Program-made: the position numbers and the translations under genes | Shown: piece by piece, positions 34,036-43,812 of the stretch | How the letters are laid out: each line of letters opens with the position of its first letter | Position numbering within the stretch: the first letter of the stretch is position 1 | The notes under the pieces: generated by a model | Databases searched by the model: none | Told to the model about the DNA's origin: nothing | The model's input: the letters and a program-made list of their open reading frames with translations, nothing else | Source of the DNA: Planctomycetaceae bacterium | GTDB taxonomy: Bacteria; Planctomycetota; Planctomycetia; Planctomycetales; Planctomycetaceae | DNA length: 64,000 nucleotides | Assembly (NCBI GenBank): GCA_041398785.1 | Contig: JAWKUA010000016.1 | Span: 1-64,000 of the forward strand | Direction of reading: 5' to 3'

Positions 34036-34911
34036 ATGCTTGCAATCCCGCGACAGATTTTCGTTGCGACAGCAGCAATCGCCATCATCGCCGTTTCCGG
34101 CTGCGCGTCGCTTGAAGACTGCGGCTACGAGACCGGACAGCGGATTCGCACTGTTCAGGCGTGGAAGCACTTCAATAGCTGTCAGGACCAGTGTTTCACC
34201 CGAGATTACGCCTCCGGCTGGAAAGCAGGCTTCTACGACGTTGCCACCGGCGGATCCGGTTGTCCGCCACTGATCGCGCCTAAGAAGTACCACAAGCCTC
34301 CCGTTTTCTTTGAACGCGACGAAAGTCGCCGGGACGACTGGTACACGGGATTTCAGGACGGCGCATGCTTCGCCAAGACGCAGCCGGACTACCACTACCT
34401 GCACGTCTGGGCGCCTGGTCCGTCGATGTGCCTGACACCGGTGTGCCATACGGAGACGTTCCCTGCGGCCCCTCCGGCTGAGCCGATCATGCCACCGGAA
34501 GAGATGGTCAGCGACAGCGAACCGGTCGAACCGGTCGAAGCGACCGAACCCGCCGGCGACGACATCGCCGACGATGCGGCTGCGACTCCGGCTGCCGATT
34601 CCGTGGATTCCGTGGCCAACGACGCGGTTCCTCAGCAGGACAAGCTGTCTCCGGTACCGACACAGGATGCACAGCCGGCTGACCTGGAACCGTTCGAAAC
34701 TCAGCCTGTCAAACCATCGGTCGAAGAGACACAACCGCGGCCGTACGATTCCGGCATGCTTCCGACATGGGACATTGAAGTCATTCCCGTCGACAAGCGC
34801 GACTCGCCCGAATCCACCACCGGAAACAAGCGTGTTGTGCAAACAGTGCCGCGCGATGATCGGCGATCCTTCACGGCCCGGTTAATCGCGGGCCTGGCGA
34901 CGGAACGCTAG
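34036..34911 (+). CDS. Lipoprotein with planctomycete-type GWKAGFYD domain
   Basis: A 291-residue secreted lipoprotein with a hydrophobic signal ending in the lipobox AVSGC (lipidated Cys at about residue 24). The first half holds a conserved-looking cysteine-containing domain (DYASGWKAGFYDVATGG, then PPLIAPKKYHKPP). The second half is acidic and rich in Pro, Glu and Asp. I recognise the domain only as one recurring beside polysaccharide export genes in planctomycetes; its function is unknown. The strong AGGAG site fixes the start. It precedes the export protein by 134 bases on the same strand, so a role in the export apparatus is plausible. Confidence 0.75.
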   Translation: MLAIPRQIFVATAAIAIIAVSGCASLEDCGYETGQRIRTVQAWKHFNSCQDQCFTRDYASGWKAGFYDVATGGSGCPPLIAPKKYHKPPVFFERDESRRDDWYTGFQDGACFAKTQPDYHYLHVWAPGPSMCLTPVCHTETFPAAPPAEPIMPPEEMVSDSEPVEPVEATEPAGDDIADDAAATPAADSVDSVANDAVPQQDKLSPVPTQDAQPADLEPFETQPVKPSVEETQPRPYDSGMLPTWDIEVIPVDKRDSPESTTGNKRVVQTVPRDDRRSFTARLIAGLATER

Positions 34912-35045
34912 CCAGCGCCATTTCCGGCAATGTGCAGCGAGGTTCTCGCGGCGTTGAACGTGAATTGAAATCCATTGAGTCTTGCAGGTGTCTCAGCAGG
35001 GTTCCTCGCACTGAGGTCGAGGATCAACCAATCAAGGACTGAACG

Positions 35046-36365
35046 ATGCTCAACCCATCTTTTCGCGGAACCCAGCCGCTTCTGATCTGTAATCTGGCGT
35101 TTGCTCTGATCACGGCCTGTTCGGGCTGCCACACCATCACGTGCGTCAAGGACGCGGTGCCGGCAAGTCGGCTTCCGCGTGAGTACTGTGCTGCCGCTCG
35201 TGAACACTGCCTTCCGTTTCCTCTGACGGCGCTTGGCCAGGAAAAGCCGGCGGCTCACCAGATCGGACCGGGAGACCAGTTGGGCGTCTATGTTTACGGC
35301 GTGCTGCCGCCGTCCACCACGGAGGCTCCGGTTCTGCCGAAAAGTCAGCCGGTCAATCAGCGTTACTATCCGCCGAACGGCAGTGCCGTCGGTGCCGTCA
35401 CCGGGCTGCCGATGGAAGTCGCCGCGGACGGAACTCTGGATCTGCCGCTGGTCGGTGCCCTGGATGTTTCGGGGATGACCGTGCGGGAAGCCACTGACGC
35501 CGTCAGGGAGGCGTATCGCAAGAAGGAAATCTTCGCTCAGGGCGGTACGGAACGTGTCACGGTCTCTCTGATTACGCCGCGAGTCCACAGAATTCTTGTG
35601 GTTCGTGAGGACACGCCGTCACCACAGGTCGAGCTGTTGCCTCCGGGCCAGGTCGATCACATCCACCGCGGTTCCGGCGAAGTCATTGACCTGCCGATTT
35701 ACGAAAACGACGTGCTGCACGCACTGGCTTCGACCGGAGGTATGCCGGGGACCGACGCCGCCAGAGAAATCTGGGTCTTTAAGCGATCGGGCCTGACGAA
35801 TCCCCATGCCATTCTTCCGGAAGAACTGCAGGTCCGGACCGTCAGTTACCACGAAACCGTGGGTGAAGACCGTCAGGTGATTCGATTGCCGCTGGCTGGC
35901 TGTCCCGGAGAGTGCGTGCCGTACGATCAATCGTCGGTCGTTCTTGACGAGGGCGACGTCGTCTACGTGCCGCGCAGAGCTGAGTACTTTTATACGGGCG
36001 GACTGCTGGGCGGAGCCAAGCTGCCGCTGCCAAGAGACGAAGACATCGACGTGCTGGAAGCCATCGCACTGGCCAATGGTTCTACAGGAGGTCCGCTGGG
36101 CCAGTCAGGGAATGCTCTGTCCGCCGGAAGTCCGGGTTATCTGATTCGGCCGTCGCGAGTCATCATCCTGCGAAAGATGCACGACGGTCGCCAGTTGCCG
36201 ATTCGAGTCGATCTGGCCCGCGCCATGACGGACGAAAAGGAACGGCTGCTGATTCAATCGGATGACGTTGTGATGCTGCAGTTCAAGCCACATCAGGCGT
36301 TCCTGAACGGAATCGCGACATGGCTGAACCTTAACGTGACCGCAGTCGCCACCGGCCGCAACTAG
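35046..36365 (+). CDS. Polysaccharide export protein (OPX/Wza-like, Poly_export + SLBB)
   Basis: A 439-residue outer-membrane polysaccharide export protein. It has a signal with lipobox ITACSGC, a polysaccharide export domain (HQIGPGDQLGVYVYGV, then ADGTLDLPLVGALDVSGMT), and at least one soluble ligand-binding beta-grasp region (about 200-330, including PIYENDVLHALASTGG and GDVVYVPRRAEYFYTGG). Such proteins form the periplasm-spanning exit channel for Wzx/Wzy polysaccharides. It lies tail to tail with the Wzc-like kinase, 42 bases apart; the two proteins normally work together. Confidence 0.9.
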   Translation: MLNPSFRGTQPLLICNLAFALITACSGCHTITCVKDAVPASRLPREYCAAAREHCLPFPLTALGQEKPAAHQIGPGDQLGVYVYGVLPPSTTEAPVLPKSQPVNQRYYPPNGSAVGAVTGLPMEVAADGTLDLPLVGALDVSGMTVREATDAVREAYRKKEIFAQGGTERVTVSLITPRVHRILVVREDTPSPQVELLPPGQVDHIHRGSGEVIDLPIYENDVLHALASTGGMPGTDAAREIWVFKRSGLTNPHAILPEELQVRTVSYHETVGEDRQVIRLPLAGCPGECVPYDQSSVVLDEGDVVYVPRRAEYFYTGGLLGGAKLPLPRDEDIDVLEAIALANGSTGGPLGQSGNALSAGSPGYLIRPSRVIILRKMHDGRQLPIRVDLARAMTDEKERLLIQSDDVVMLQFKPHQAFLNGIATWLNLNVTAVATGRN

Positions 36366-36407
36366 ATTCGGCCGGTTGCAGAGGCCCGACGCAAAGCGAA
36401 TCGCCGG

Positions 36408-38720
36408 CTACTTCGGTTTCCGACCGTAGTCATAATAGCCGGCGTAGTAGCTCTTTCGCAGAAAGCTGCCGCGGCTGCCGAAGGTATTCACGACGCAGCC
36501 CAGGATATTCGTGCTGCCCGACTGCAGGATCTTGACCGCTTCGGAAACGTCTTCCCGCGTGTCATTTGACGGGCGAGTCACAAGCAGCATACCGTCTGAC
36601 TTCTGCGCGACGACCATGGAGTCGGACACAGCCAACACCGGTCCCACGTCGATGAGCACCAACTGAAACCGTGACCGGAGTTCAGAAAGCACGGACGCGA
36701 ATTTTTCCGATTCCAGCAGTTCGGACGGATTCGACGGAATCTCTCCGGAACACAGAACGGTCAGATCCTTGACGCCGCTGGAATGCAGCGCTTCGTCGAG
36801 TTCGCACTTGCCCTGCAGGACATCGGACAGACCGAATTCAGATCTGATGGCCAGACGATTCTGCAGCGTCGGTCGCCGCATATCCGCTTCGATCAGCACA
36901 ATCGGAATGTTCAGCTGTGCGAACGATGCCGCAGTGTTGAGCAGCAGGGTGGACTTTCCGTCGCCCGGCAGCGGGCTTGTCGCTGTCAGCACGCGCAACT
37001 GCCCGGAACGCACGTCTCCCAGCAGCACCGTTCGCAGCATGCGAAAGATTTCCGCTTCCGGCGCGGATTCCGGAACGATGCCGCCGGTACTTCCAACCGG
37101 CAGCCTGTTGATGTGGCCCAGAACCGGCAGATCAATGGTGGTGCCGATTTCGTCGCTGGAGTTGAACTTCTGATTCATCTGGTCGTTGGCCACGGCGATG
37201 AACAGCCCGGCAATCATGCCCAGCATGATCCCGCCGACGCCGCAGACACCCAGTCCCGGCCACACTCGTTCGCCGCGCCGCGGAACTTCCAGCAGTTCAT
37301 GAACATAGCCCTGCATGCCGCTGGCCATGTCGAGATCACGCAGTTGCTCGACCAGTCCGTCAAAGAGCTGCTGCGTGCGTTCGACGCGCGAACGCAGGAT
37401 GCCTTCTTCCAGTTCAAATTCGACAAGTTTTCGAGCCTGTTCTTCGGCATCGGCGGCCAGCGTCTCCAGTTCGCGCCGCTGATCCTGGACGGATGCCAGT
37501 TCGCTGACCAGAAAGCCCGTGTACGCTCGCAGCAACTGCCTCGGAGAAAGCTCGGTCTCTTCCCATTCCGCAGCGTTGCCGGCGCCGCGTTCTTCCAGAA
37601 ATTCGTTCACCAGGCGGATTTCGTCGTCCAGCTTCCGGACCTCCGGATGCCCTGGTCCGAAGTCCGCTGACAGCCGCTGCTTCTCCGACATCAGCCGCAG
37701 CAGGTGCGTGTATTGTGCACGGGCTTCTTCCAGCCGCTCCGGTTGCGCCGCCTGGAATTCGGCCGATCGTGAGACATTGGCCTGCAGTCCGGCGAACACA
37801 CCCAGTCGCTGCAGACTCTCGGTGTCGATGACCCCCAGAGCTTCCAGCGGAATCAGTTCCTCTTCGCCGTACTGTGCGATCGCGTCGCGAGCCTTGGCAA
37901 GTCGTTCCTTGAGCTGCGATTCCTTGATTTCCAGCGTCAGCAGCTCCGTGCTGACGTGCCGGAACTGATCGACGTAGATGTTGCTGCTGCCCTCGCCCTG
38001 AAACAGCACGGGAGCTTTCTGGCGAGCGCTGACGTACTTGTTTTGAGCATCCGTGAGTTCTGATTCGAGCTCATCCTGCGCTTCGGCGATCAGCGTGTTG
38101 GCGGAGGACATGGCTTCGGAAAGCTGCTGCATCAGAAACTGCTGGTACTCGATAATGACAGCTTCCAGAATCAGCTTCGCGTCGTCAGGATCCCGATGTT
38201 CGAACGCAATCTTCAAACTGCGCGCGTCCCGCGCTGCGCCGTCGCCGCCGCGAGTCAGTTTCAGGTGCGAAATCACGTAATCGACCGAGTCCTCGTCCTT
38301 TTTCAGTTGAGCCACGATGGACGGCAGATTCGTCAGCCCGTGTCGCTGCAGTGCGTCTCCGACGATGCGGCGGCTTCGCAGCACTTCCATGTGGTTGGCA
38401 AGAATATCTTCGCTGACAACGACTTCTGAGCCGGAAGTCTGACTTCCGACGGATGCCATGCCGGGGTCACGCTGACTGACCAGTACGCTGGCCGACGATT
38501 CGTGCCACACCGGAGCGTACATCCAATAGATGCAGGCGTAGGCCAAACCAAGAACCGTGCAGGAAACGATCACCCAGACCTGGCGCGACAGCACTTCCGT
38601 CAGCTTCAACGACGGTGGCTCCTGCCGCGGACCGGCAAACACAAGTTGCCCCAGACTTCCCGCCTGACCGTTTGTCGCGGCTTTGTAGTTGTTGCGATTC
38701 GTGGAATTCGTCAGCGACAT
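36408..38720 (-). CDS. Polysaccharide co-polymerase / tyrosine autokinase (Wzc-like)
   Basis: A 770-residue bacterial tyrosine kinase fused to a Wzz domain. An N-terminal membrane helix (VWVIVSCTVLGLAYACIY) and a second at about residue 500 flank a long coiled-coil periplasmic part. The cytoplasmic kinase has Walker A PGDGKST (near residue 585), Walker A' VLIEADMRRPT and Walker B LVLIDVGPVL. It ends in a tyrosine cluster (SYYAGYYDYG), the usual autophosphorylation tail. It controls chain length and works with the OPX protein. The ATG at 38720 is preferred because the extra 14 residues from 38762 are not family-like. Confidence 0.92.
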   Translation of the reverse strand: MSLTNSTNRNNYKAATNGQAGSLGQLVFAGPRQEPPSLKLTEVLSRQVWVIVSCTVLGLAYACIYWMYAPVWHESSASVLVSQRDPGMASVGSQTSGSEVVVSEDILANHMEVLRSRRIVGDALQRHGLTNLPSIVAQLKKDEDSVDYVISHLKLTRGGDGAARDARSLKIAFEHRDPDDAKLILEAVIIEYQQFLMQQLSEAMSSANTLIAEAQDELESELTDAQNKYVSARQKAPVLFQGEGSSNIYVDQFRHVSTELLTLEIKESQLKERLAKARDAIAQYGEEELIPLEALGVIDTESLQRLGVFAGLQANVSRSAEFQAAQPERLEEARAQYTHLLRLMSEKQRLSADFGPGHPEVRKLDDEIRLVNEFLEERGAGNAAEWEETELSPRQLLRAYTGFLVSELASVQDQRRELETLAADAEEQARKLVEFELEEGILRSRVERTQQLFDGLVEQLRDLDMASGMQGYVHELLEVPRRGERVWPGLGVCGVGGIMLGMIAGLFIAVANDQMNQKFNSSDEIGTTIDLPVLGHINRLPVGSTGGIVPESAPEAEIFRMLRTVLLGDVRSGQLRVLTATSPLPGDGKSTLLLNTAASFAQLNIPIVLIEADMRRPTLQNRLAIRSEFGLSDVLQGKCELDEALHSSGVKDLTVLCSGEIPSNPSELLESEKFASVLSELRSRFQLVLIDVGPVLAVSDSMVVAQKSDGMLLVTRPSNDTREDVSEAVKILQSGSTNILGCVVNTFGSRGSFLRKSYYAGYYDYGRKPK

Positions 38721-39288
38721 GAGACAACTGTCACTCTTCTTGCAGGCGATGATTCGAGACAACGGAACTGCGCAGCGGATTCAATTCACGCTGACTGGCG
38801 GAGATTGGCAAGTCAACCGACATTGCCGCCAGACGGCGACGGTGGCCGGTCAGAAGTCGCCGCATTCAGGACGCAGTCGAAAGCTGACCGGCAAGCGATC
38901 GCCGATTGCGATCTTGATACCCACCCCATTCGGTAACAGCAAGGAACTTCCGAATCGCGAACTGGAAACGACGCAAAAACGGGGACACGCACGGCCTATT
39001 TGACAGGTCCATACCTATGCAGTGTACGCCTGCCCGCCCCGGATTGCCGCAGCAAATGCGAACAAATGCATAGTGGTCATGTCCTGCGACTCCGGCATCC
39101 GGGAACAAGGGCAGCCGCTGCTAAGCAGGCCCGCAGACGTGTCGCTGACGGGACTTCCGCTGCACATGTGCGGATCGGCTTTTTGAATCGGTGGCTGATT
39201 GGCAACGAATCGCGCTAAATCGCACATTGGTTACTGTTACAATCTCGCGAGCCCGTTCTTCCCGTCCACCGTTGGTCGCCATCCATCT
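38721..39288. other. Divergent intergenic region
   Basis: 568 bases between the Wzc-like kinase (-) and the ExbB-like gene (+). A perfect TTGACA lies at 39000-39005 on the + strand, but no good -10 hexamer follows at 16-18 bases. Several short open frames here show no protein-like composition. Nothing else seen. Confidence 0.4.
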
Positions 39289-40182
39289 ATGATGAATCTC
39301 CGAATCCAGCGTTCGTCCGTCGCATCATCCGTCCTGGTCTGGCTGGGCGTTGCGTTAGCCTCGACAGCCTGGCCCGCGCTTGCCGTTGCCTGGCAGAATT
39401 CCGAAGCCGACGCGCCGGGTGTTGCGGAACCATCGACCAACGCGGACGAACCGACAACCGGCGTCCAGAGTTCCTCGGCGATTCCCAGTTCTCCGCAGGA
39501 AATTGTCAGGGCCATCGGAATCCCGTTCGCTCTGGTGTTCGGGATCGCCTCCGTTGTAGCGCTCTGGTCAGCGATTGAGAGGCTGGTTCTGCTTCGACGG
39601 CGGCGCGTGATCCCGCGAGCGTTCGTTGACCGATTTCTGATGCACCTGCGTTCCGGACGAATGGACAAGCCGAACGCCATCACCGTTTGCCAGCAGAACG
39701 GCAGTCCGATGGCGGAAGTGTTTCTTCACGGAGTCCGCAAGTGGGGCAAGCCCAGCGTTGAAATCGAACAGGCCGTCATCGACGGCGGAGAACGACAGAT
39801 CAGCCAGCTCAAGAAGCGGCTGCGAGTCCTGAACGGTGTCGCCACGCTGACTCCGCTGATCGGTCTGCTGGGGACCGTGATCGGGATGATCCAGGCATTC
39901 AATGACATCGCAGCCAGCAACGCCATGGGTCAGGCTCAGGAACTGGCATCAGGAATCGCCATGGCACTACTGACAACCGCCGTCGGCTTGTTCATTGCGA
40001 TACCCGCCCTGACGGCCTACATGTATCTGTCCGGCCGCATTGATGCGCTGGTTATGGAAATGGACCGCCTGGGACAGGAACTGGTCCACCTGATTTCCGC
40101 CGAAGCCCTGCGCGAACGCGGTGAGGCTCCCGCGAGGAAGGGACCGCCGCCAGCCGAAAAACGTCCGGCCACAAAAGTCTGA
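39289..40182 (+). CDS. MotA/TolQ/ExbB-type proton channel protein
   Basis: A 297-residue inner-membrane protein with an N-terminal signal-like helix, a Ser/Thr/Pro-rich linker, one helix near residue 80 (GIPFALVFGIASVVALWS), and the conserved C-terminal pair of helices with GVATLTPLIGLLGTVIGMIQAF and ELASGIAMALLTTAVGLFIAIPA. Such proteins pair with ExbD/TolR to use the proton gradient for work at the outer membrane. No ExbD partner is encoded nearby, so the partner is probably elsewhere. The start is the first of two adjacent ATGs; the open frame from 39199 lacks homology. Confidence 0.88.
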   Translation: MMNLRIQRSSVASSVLVWLGVALASTAWPALAVAWQNSEADAPGVAEPSTNADEPTTGVQSSSAIPSSPQEIVRAIGIPFALVFGIASVVALWSAIERLVLLRRRRVIPRAFVDRFLMHLRSGRMDKPNAITVCQQNGSPMAEVFLHGVRKWGKPSVEIEQAVIDGGERQISQLKKRLRVLNGVATLTPLIGLLGTVIGMIQAFNDIAASNAMGQAQELASGIAMALLTTAVGLFIAIPALTAYMYLSGRIDALVMEMDRLGQELVHLISAEALRERGEAPARKGPPPAEKRPATKV

Positions 40183-40224
40183 TGCGACCGGTCGGTCCGT
40201 CGCCGTCAATCCGGGGAATGCCGC

Positions 40225-41217
40225 ATGCTTTCCATCATCGTGCCTGTGCTCAACGAACAGGACAGCCTGCGCCAGCTTTGGCGGGAAATTCAGACAACGG
40301 CAAACACGGCCGTCGATAGCTTCGAAGTGATCTTTGTCGACGACGGGTCCACCGATGAATCGTGGCCCGCCATCTGCCGTCTGATCGCCGACGACGACCG
40401 AATTTCCGGCATTCGACTGCGACGAAACTTCGGCAAGGCCGCCGCACTGACCGCCGGAATGCAGGCCGCTTCCGGCGATCTGCTGCTGATGATCGACGCC
40501 GACCTGCAGGACGATCCGTCAGAAATCCCGGAAATGCTGAAGCGCATCGACGCCGGTTTCGACGTCGTCAACGGCTGGAAAAAACAGAGACTCGACCCCT
40601 GGCACAAGGTCTACCCGAGCCGTGTGTTTAACTGGATGGTCAGCCGCATGACCGGACTTTCGCTGCACGACCATAACTGCGGACTGAAAATGTTCCGGTC
40701 TGAGGTCGCTTCGGAAATTCAGATCTATGGCGAACTACACCGGTTTATCCCCGTGCTTGCATTTGCCAGGGGATTCAGAGTGACGGAGATTCCCGTCCAT
40801 CATCGTTCTCGGCAACACGGACATTCCAAGTACGGCGCGCGACGATTCCTGCGGGGCCTGCTGGATCTGCTGACCGTGACATTCCTGATCAGCTTCGGAC
40901 GACGACCGCAACACGCGCTGGGAGCTGTCGGGATCTTCTTCTTCGGCGTCGGCGCGGCAGGACTGCTGTACCTTTCCGCACTGTGGTTGCTGATGAATGT
41001 TTTTGGGCTGCTGGAACCACATCCGATCGGAGGCCGACCGTTGCTGGCATACTCCATCGCCGCCGTGCTGCTGGGCGGCCAGGCGATGTCGCTCGGAATG
41101 CTGGCGGAACTGATCGTCGCCTACACCAGCAGCAGCCGCGATTCCTACAGCGTCGCCGAACGCCGACTGCATTCGTCACCACAAACTCCCGTCCCCGATC
41201 CGGCGAACAGAGCCTGA
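40225..41217 (+). CDS. Glycosyltransferase family 2, dolichol-phosphate-sugar synthase type
   Basis: A 330-residue GT-A enzyme. It has VPVLNEQDSL at the N-terminus, the FVDDGSTDES nucleotide site, the DADLQDDP metal motif, and HHRSRQHGHSKYG near residue 195. Two C-terminal membrane helices (about 235-310) make it an ArnC/GtrB/DPM-like enzyme that puts a sugar on a polyprenyl phosphate. Membrane GT39-type proteins such as those encoded at 41455 and 52353 are the usual users of such lipid-linked sugars. It starts 42 bases after the ExbB-like gene. Confidence 0.9.
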   Translation: MLSIIVPVLNEQDSLRQLWREIQTTANTAVDSFEVIFVDDGSTDESWPAICRLIADDDRISGIRLRRNFGKAAALTAGMQAASGDLLLMIDADLQDDPSEIPEMLKRIDAGFDVVNGWKKQRLDPWHKVYPSRVFNWMVSRMTGLSLHDHNCGLKMFRSEVASEIQIYGELHRFIPVLAFARGFRVTEIPVHHRSRQHGHSKYGARRFLRGLLDLLTVTFLISFGRRPQHALGAVGIFFFGVGAAGLLYLSALWLLMNVFGLLEPHPIGGRPLLAYSIAAVLLGGQAMSLGMLAELIVAYTSSSRDSYSVAERRLHSSPQTPVPDPANRA

Positions 41218-41261
41218 CGTCGGCTCCGTAACAGCAGGCTCGTGCATCGACCAATCAGCAC

Positions 41262-41388
41262 CCCGTCATTCCCGCACTCAATACCCCGTCATTCTCGAGA
41301 AGGCGGGCACCCAGCTTCGTCCGCGCATCCTACGCGTCATTCCCGCGCCTCGCGCTCCGTCATTCCCGCGCAGGCGGGAACCCAGTGT
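41262..41388. repeat. Palindromic GTCATTCCCGC-type intergenic repeats
   Basis: Four copies of a CGTCATTC(C/T)CG core begin near 41264, 41287, 41335 and 41358. Two (41287-41314 and 41358-41387) are followed by a matching arm and CCAG, so TTCCCGC can pair with GCGGGAA around a short loop. This is the layout of the REP-like GTCATTCCCGCG..GCGGGAA element that is widespread in bacterial genomes. The array sits between convergent genes, where transcription ending and mRNA protection are common roles. Confidence 0.75.
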
Positions 41389-41454
41389 CCGGGCGACGCG
41401 GTTGTCGCGACGATTGCTGCGTCGTGTCGAACGTTCGTCGATCAGTCGGCGGAT

Positions 41455-43812
41455 TCACGGAGACCGATGAGGGCGTTGGGCGGAGGTCTTTGTGTCGTCA
41501 GCGACTCGGTAGATCTCGATTGCTGTCCAGCTTCCGTCGTGGACCAGCGACCGACCATCGTCCCACGACAGGATTTCGCCGCGATCGGCGTCTGACAGGC
41601 GGTTCCAGTCTCCATGAGTCAGGGTCGCCGGTACTTCCAGGACTCCGCCGGCGACGAGTTCGTTGAATCGACGCGGCTGTACGTAGTCGGTGAAACCGTA
41701 CGAGCCCGGTTGCCGATACCGCAGAATCTCGGACCAGTTAACGACAACAAACGACACGGAATGTTCTTTAAGCACGGCCGAGACCGTCGGTGGCGGGACC
41801 ATGCGACGATTGCGGGCGGGCGTCGCAATGTCGTCCGGAGCTTCCGTCCAGCGTTCGAAGATGTTCTCATCGAAAACCGTGTTGTAGATCGTGTCGAACT
41901 GCGCATCAAAAACTTCCGCTTCGCCGACCATCAGCGCGGTAGCGCCGGCTGGGATGATGCGGTTCATCTGCGAAAAATCTGATCGGATGGTGGGAGAGAC
42001 CGGAGCGGTCAGGTCCATCAGTCCGGCCTGAAATCCGGCCAGCCGCGGGATCTTCCAGAACCCGAGATTGAAGACGCAGCATGCGGCGACCGCGGCAAGT
42101 ATCACGATTCGGAATGGTCGGTCGCTGAACAGTTGCCAGCACGCGCCTGCGAGAACCGACATCACGGGAATGACGGGGATCCAGAATCGATCGATCCGGT
42201 GAGTGAACGCCCACCACGTTGACAACATCCACAATACCATCAGCCACAGCCAGGCGACTGCGGGAAATCGCCGCCACATCAGAAACGAAGGAACGGCCAG
42301 CGCGAACAGCAGACCGTTCGTCCAGTCGCTGCGAGCGGCCACGTCGGCGAGATACTGCGGAATCTGATGAACATTGTGATCGGCGGGACTGTGTCCGGCT
42401 TTCCATCGAAGATTCAGTTCCTCACTCCAGTCGGTTCCGCCGAAGACGCTGTAGAGCAGCGGGTACACGGGGTTCCCGGTGTCGATAGTGTTCTTCACAA
42501 GCCACGGGCCAACTGTGATCAGCACGGCCGATGCGAACAGAACTGCTCTGCGAATCATCGGGCGCGCGCCGGTCGGCGACGGTGCCTGGACCGTGTCCGG
42601 TGAGTCACCTGGTGCAATCAGCAGGCGACGCCGCGCCGTCGTGAACAGCAGGAACAGACCAACGGGCGCGACGACGGAAAGTGCTCCCGGGTACTTCGCC
42701 GCCATCGCGCTTCCCGCCAGCAGACCAGTCACCAGCCAGAGTCGGTCTTGATTTGATGCAGTCGATCGTGCGGCCAGCAGAGCGGTCATGACCGCGGCGG
42801 CCAGATAGAACGTCAATGCGCCTTCGGCGTACGCGATGATGGAAATTCGGAACGTCCAGGGAGTCGTCAGGTAGACGACCGCGGCAATCAGGCCAGCGCT
42901 GCGTCCGAACCAGCGACGTGCGGTTGCGAACACGCAGACCGTCGTCAGCAGTTGAAACGACGAAAGCAGCAGCTTGCCGCTGATCGCGCCGGATCGCCAG
43001 TCGTTGTCCAGAACCATTGCCGCGAGACTCAGCATCTCACTCAGAAACGGAAAACTGGTATAGACGTTGTGTTCCAGGAACGTGATGCGGCCGTTCCGAA
43101 ACCACTCCTTCGGTCCCTGCATGTGGTACTCGCGGACATCGAAGTCCCACGGCGGAGTCATCGCTCCCAGTATCAGCATCAACACAAACGGCGCCAGAGC
43201 AAACGCTGCCAGAACGACCGGACCGCGACCAGCAGACTCACGAGGTGAATCCGCGACAACCTCAGCCCGACGCTGCTTCGAACGAATTCCCGCGACTACC
43301 GCCGCCACGACCGCGACCACTCCCGGAAGCAGTACGGCCGAACGCGACAACATCGCCAGTCGGCCGATCATCAGAACCCACAGCGACAGGGCGGACAGTC
43401 CCACACCGGCCTGAATGACAAATCGCTCGGCATGAGTTACCGACGATGGTGATGTCAGCCGCCGGGTAACAACGCTGCCGATCAGCCACGCGGACGCGAA
43501 CAGAATCGCCGCCGTCAATCCGTACGGAATTCTCTGCGGCAGATACTTCCAGCCGGAATCCACGTTCTGTGTCTGCGCTGTGTCGAAGTCCAGCGGGTTC
43601 GGAAGACTGTGCCAGCCCGGATAAAACTGCCGCCAGATGGCGAACCTGCTGACTCCGTCCGCGCCGGATTCATGATTCTCCGTCAGACCGATGTCGGCGG
43701 GAGACACGTTCGGCAGCGGCACGTTGAAGAAGTACCAGAGGAACCCTGCGATCCACAGCAATCCCGCCAACTGCAGAGCAAACTCAGACCGGCGAAGACT
43801 CAACAGCGGCAC
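41455..43812 (-). CDS. GT39-like polytopic membrane glycosyltransferase
   Basis: A 785-residue inner-membrane protein with about a dozen hydrophobic helices and a C-terminal soluble part of about 200 residues. The first large loop contains the acidic motif MTPPWDFDVREYHMQGPKEW, where GT39/ArnT-type enzymes keep their catalytic aspartates, and the segment TPWTFRISIIAYAEGALTFYLA fits the family. It would transfer a sugar from a polyprenyl-phosphate donor on the periplasmic side. Sugar and acceptor are unknown. It is convergent with the GT2 gene, with the palindromic repeats between them. Confidence 0.78.
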   Translation of the reverse strand: MPLLSLRRSEFALQLAGLLWIAGFLWYFFNVPLPNVSPADIGLTENHESGADGVSRFAIWRQFYPGWHSLPNPLDFDTAQTQNVDSGWKYLPQRIPYGLTAAILFASAWLIGSVVTRRLTSPSSVTHAERFVIQAGVGLSALSLWVLMIGRLAMLSRSAVLLPGVVAVVAAVVAGIRSKQRRAEVVADSPRESAGRGPVVLAAFALAPFVLMLILGAMTPPWDFDVREYHMQGPKEWFRNGRITFLEHNVYTSFPFLSEMLSLAAMVLDNDWRSGAISGKLLLSSFQLLTTVCVFATARRWFGRSAGLIAAVVYLTTPWTFRISIIAYAEGALTFYLAAAVMTALLAARSTASNQDRLWLVTGLLAGSAMAAKYPGALSVVAPVGLFLLFTTARRRLLIAPGDSPDTVQAPSPTGARPMIRRAVLFASAVLITVGPWLVKNTIDTGNPVYPLLYSVFGGTDWSEELNLRWKAGHSPADHNVHQIPQYLADVAARSDWTNGLLFALAVPSFLMWRRFPAVAWLWLMVLWMLSTWWAFTHRIDRFWIPVIPVMSVLAGACWQLFSDRPFRIVILAAVAACCVFNLGFWKIPRLAGFQAGLMDLTAPVSPTIRSDFSQMNRIIPAGATALMVGEAEVFDAQFDTIYNTVFDENIFERWTEAPDDIATPARNRRMVPPPTVSAVLKEHSVSFVVVNWSEILRYRQPGSYGFTDYVQPRRFNELVAGGVLEVPATLTHGDWNRLSDADRGEILSWDDGRSLVHDGSWTAIEIYRVADDTKTSAQRPHRSP

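Noticed and set aside
39000..39005. Perfect TTGACA -35 hexamer upstream of the ExbB-like gene
   Set aside because: No acceptable -10 element 16-18 bases downstream, and the gene starts nearly 290 bases away; likely chance.
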